This document shows, piece after piece, positions 62,055 to 64,000 of a DNA stretch of 64,000 bases. The notes under the pieces are model-generated. The model worked only from the letters and a program-made list of their open reading frames with translations. It was not told the DNA's origin and did not search any database. Made by a program: the position numbers and the translations under genes. This DNA comes from an uncultured Gammaproteobacteria bacterium. GTDB taxonomy: Bacteria; Pseudomonadota; Gammaproteobacteria; Pseudomonadales; Azotimanducaceae. The stretch is taken from assembly GCA_913045175.1 (NCBI GenBank), contig CAJWQG010000006.1:1-64000 (forward strand), read 5' to 3'. The number at the start of each line of letters is the position of its first letter. Within the stretch, counting starts at the first letter, position 1.

Positions 62055-63437
62055 ATGACTGCAATCGATGCCTTGGAACGAATCTGGTCTGCCATTGACT
62101 TGCCGCGGGAATCTCTGGCTCACGTGTCACTGCCAGAGGTGGCACCCATGTTACGGAGTTCGTTTCACGTCGGTGCTGCAGCGCAAACCAGCATTGGTAC
62201 GGCGGCTCTGGCGGCGGCAGAGATCTGGTATCGGCGAACGGGGCAAAGGCAGCAAGTCAGTGTTGATATGCATGACGCTGAGTACGAGTGCACAGGTCAC
62301 TTCACCATCGATGGTTTAACGCCGGAAGTCTGGGCTAAATTGTCGGGGCTTTACCCCTGTGGGAAAGGTTACGTCCGTATACACGCTAACTTTGATCACC
62401 ATAGAGATGGTGTGCTGAGAATACTTGGCCTTCCAACGGGAGATGTAACGGAGCGAGACCAGGTTGAGAACGCGCTGTCTAAATGGGACGCCGAAGCGTT
62501 CGAAACAACTGCCTCGGAAGCTGGTCTTGTGGTTTCAAAGGTGAGGTCTTTTGACGAGTGGGATAAACATCCTCAGGCGCAAGCGCTGGCAAAGTTACCG
62601 TTACTTGCGGTCGATAAGATTGGTGATGCCGACGTGCAGCCTTTTTCAACAATATTAGAAGACGCGCTGCCACTCGCTGGCGTTCGGGTACTCGACCTGA
62701 CACGCATTCTTGCCGGGCCGACCTGTGGTCGTGTACTCGCTGCCTATGGTGCCGAGGTGATGCTGGTTAACTCTCCCAACTTGCCGAACATTGATAACGT
62801 CGTCGATACCAGCCGTGGCAAGTTGTCGGCGCTGATTGACCTCGAGACGGAGCAGGGTAGGAATCAGCTACACCAACTTCTAAGAGAAGCGGATGTAATT
62901 GTGCAGGGTTACCGACCAGGGGGCCTGGAACGATTCGGTTTTGGTGTGGAGGCCCTGGCCGAGCGCTACCCGGGTTTGGTTTATGTTGCATTGAGTGCCT
63001 ATAGCCATGAAGGCCCCTGGGCGGGAAAGCGGGGTTTCGATTCTCTGGTGCAGACGGCAACCGGATTCAATCATGCCGAAGCGGAAGCTGCCTCCAGCGA
63101 CACTCCTAAGGCGCTACCGGTACAAATTCTCGACTATGCGAGCGGTTTTTTTATGGCGTATGCCGCACAAGCCGCGCTATTGAAAAGAGCCAGTGAAGGT
63201 GGAAGTTGGCATGTTCGTGTGTCTCTGGCGCAGACGGCACGGTGGCTCAACAGTTTGGGAAGGATTGAGTACAACCATCAAACTCAGAACATCTCCTACG
63301 ATGATGTCTTGCGAACCTATGAATCCGGTTACGGCGTTTTAAGGTCCGCACCTCATGCGGCTAGGTTTTCCGTTTCGCAGGTTGATCAGGCCAGACCTTC
63401 CGTGGCAACGGGAACGAACGAACCGGTCTGGCCCTAG
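62055..63437 (+). CDS. Family III CoA-transferase, permuted two-part form
   Basis: A 460-residue CoA-transferase-family protein in which the usual N-terminal part comes second. The region from about 210 on reads LAGVRVLDLTRILAGPTCGR, AYGAEVMLVNSPNLPNID, TSRGKLSALIDLETEQGRNQ and RGFDSLVQTATGFNHAEAEA. Residues 1-200 (LAAAEIWYRRTGQRQQVSVD, GLYPCGKGYVRIHANFDHHR, LSKWDAEAFETTASEAGLVV) resemble the C-terminal half of standard members. Such arrangements occur in some proteobacterial CoA-transferases. Whether it still transfers CoA is uncertain: at the position of the catalytic aspartate, GFDSLVQ retains D. Confidence 0.8.
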   Translation: MTAIDALERIWSAIDLPRESLAHVSLPEVAPMLRSSFHVGAAAQTSIGTAALAAAEIWYRRTGQRQQVSVDMHDAEYECTGHFTIDGLTPEVWAKLSGLYPCGKGYVRIHANFDHHRDGVLRILGLPTGDVTERDQVENALSKWDAEAFETTASEAGLVVSKVRSFDEWDKHPQAQALAKLPLLAVDKIGDADVQPFSTILEDALPLAGVRVLDLTRILAGPTCGRVLAAYGAEVMLVNSPNLPNIDNVVDTSRGKLSALIDLETEQGRNQLHQLLREADVIVQGYRPGGLERFGFGVEALAERYPGLVYVALSAYSHEGPWAGKRGFDSLVQTATGFNHAEAEAASSDTPKALPVQILDYASGFFMAYAAQAALLKRASEGGSWHVRVSLAQTARWLNSLGRIEYNHQTQNISYDDVLRTYESGYGVLRSAPHAARFSVSQVDQARPSVATGTNEPVWP

Positions 63438-63474
63438 GGCGGTGGAACGCCTAAATCCTTACAGGTTGTTTTGA

Positions 63475-63807
63475 CTAATAGATCGTTGATTTCTCTGTGT
63501 CTTGGAATCGCAGATCTTCGATCCGAAACCCTGCGGCTTTTTTAAGGGGCTTCTTAGAAAACTGCCGATGCTGCTCGGAAGTAAAGGCCAGTGCCATGCC
63601 GACGATCTGTTCGTTCCGTTCGGCAAAGGTAATGTTCTCGTAGGAATAACTGTGGTTCGTGAAGGGGAAGGGGGTGGCGACAATGTGCGCCATCCGTCTA
63701 CCCATCCAGAAACGATTGAATCCTTGCGCCGCCTGATCGAGATAACCAGCGCACACCAGTCCTTCTTCATGGGTGGGCCTCGCGTCACGCAGAACGATGG
63801 AATTCAT
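63475..63807 (-). CDS. GNAT-type acetyltransferase, short
   Basis: A 110-residue protein starting 1 base after the ADP-ribosylglycohydrolase stop (ATG at 63807, TAG at 63811-63809). MNSIVLRDARPTHEEGLVCA and ITFAERNEQIVGMALAFTSE resemble the first half of a GNAT fold, but the acetyl-CoA loop (R/Q-x-x-G-x-G/A) and last strands are absent; after KKAAGFRIEDLRF the frame ends at TAG. It is either a truncated acetyltransferase or a short relative that I cannot place. A longer upstream frame extension overlaps the previous gene and is not used. Confidence 0.55.
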   Translation of the reverse strand: MNSIVLRDARPTHEEGLVCAGYLDQAAQGFNRFWMGRRMAHIVATPFPFTNHSYSYENITFAERNEQIVGMALAFTSEQHRQFSKKPLKKAAGFRIEDLRFQDTEKSTIY

Positions 63808-63808
63808 A

Positions 63809-64000
63809 CTATCGTGCGGTAATACCCTTCTGCACTTGCAGTGTTCGTTCAGCAAGTTCGGACATCTTGATCTCTTCGAAACCGAATACCTTGGGTCTGA
63901 TCGTGTCATTAAGTGGCGCAACCAGAGTTGAGTTCAACCCTTTGGCGCCGCTCGCAGCACCGACGATGGAACCACAGGTCGCACCGTTACAGTCGGTGTC
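63809..64000 (-). CDS. ADP-ribosylglycohydrolase family protein, C-terminal part
   Basis: The right edge holds the last 63 residues of a gene that continues outside: DTDCNGATCGSIVGAASGAK is the C-terminal metal-binding motif (D-T-D-x-N/D) of ADP-ribosylglycohydrolases, followed by APLNDTIRPKVFGFEEIKMS and a short helix to TAG. Such enzymes remove ADP-ribose from proteins or nucleic acids; many bacterial members act on small ADP-ribosylated compounds. The downstream short GNAT gene is translationally coupled to it. Confidence 0.8.
   Translation of the reverse strand, partial: DTDCNGATCGSIVGAASGAKGLNSTLVAPLNDTIRPKVFGFEEIKMSELAERTLQVQKGITAR

Noticed and set aside
63459-63788. Arginine- and proline-rich minus-strand ORF at the right edge
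   Set aside because: It is a shifted-frame shadow of the GNAT-like gene at 63475-63807.
1-64000. tRNA, rRNA or selC genes
   Set aside because: I scanned the intergenic stretches and saw no cloverleaf or rRNA-like sequence; the Sec machinery must lie outside this window.

Overview
The window looks like a chromosomal stretch of a Gram-negative, probably marine, gammaproteobacterium. The evidence is three TonB-dependent outer-membrane receptors, several lipoprotein and Tat signal peptides, a heme O synthase (cyoE) and a RAYT-type transposase. Most of the rest is acyl-CoA and xenobiotic-style catabolism: acyl-CoA dehydrogenase, thiolase, four family III CoA-transferases, enoyl-CoA hydratase, acyl-CoA ligase, haloalkane dehalogenase, two glutathione S-transferases and two LLM flavin enzymes. 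I cannot name the genus. No rRNA, tRNA, CRISPR or prophage is visible.

Layout. 0-2 kb: edge of a LysR regulator and a RAYT transposase with its repeats. 2-7 kb (+): acyl-CoA dehydrogenase, DUF35, thiolase, LLM oxidoreductase, Gfo/Idh/MocA oxidoreductase. 7-17 kb (-): a nine-gene catabolic and uptake unit reading TonB receptor, hydrolase, GST, SDR, MFS, MFS, lactonase-like MBL, VOC, with a divergent TetR regulator at 17.1-17.8 kb. 17.8-21.4 kb (-): DUF3604 lipoprotein, UGSC selenoprotein, and a partner here called the TDGLP protein. 21.5-30.3 kb (+): parvulin, HupE-like protein, a thioredoxin-TDGLP fusion, a second UGSC selenoprotein, an N-acyl-D-amino-acid deacylase-like amidohydrolase, a broken DUF3604 gene, a methyltransferase and an SGNH hydrolase. 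30.3-33.2 kb (-): haloalkane dehalogenase and DUF3604. 33.5-46.6 kb (+): TonB receptor, enolase-superfamily enzyme, VOC, a membrane-anchored peroxiredoxin-like selenoprotein, GST, LLM oxidoreductase, an oxalyl-CoA-decarboxylase-like ThDP enzyme, CoA-transferase, TonB receptor, strong terminator. 46.7-56.1 kb: CoA-transferases, ECH, ligase, amidohydrolase, MBL, SDR, dienelactone hydrolase. 56.2-59.8 kb: four decaying genes in a row. 59.9-64 kb: LuxR-GNAT fusion, cyoE, permuted CoA-transferase, GNAT and an ADP-ribosylglycohydrolase end.

The most interesting content is a concentration of three selenoprotein genes, each with an in-frame UGA. Two encode UGSC-family proteins next to paralogous TDGLP partners, one of which is fused to a thioredoxin (CPTC) domain, and DUF3604 lipoproteins lie beside both loci. 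The third is a peroxiredoxin-like protein with U-P-P-C at the active site and a C-terminal membrane segment. All three UGAs are followed 10-11 nt downstream by a foldable hairpin with GU in the loop, as expected of a bacterial SECIS. In two of the three, the downstream gene starts in an ATGA overlap with the end of the read-through frame. A conserved 46-bp element, two ATAG-N4-CTAT palindromes exactly 34 bp apart, sits about 88 bp upstream of two of the TonB receptors and is probably the operator-promoter of a regulon run by the adjacent TetR protein.
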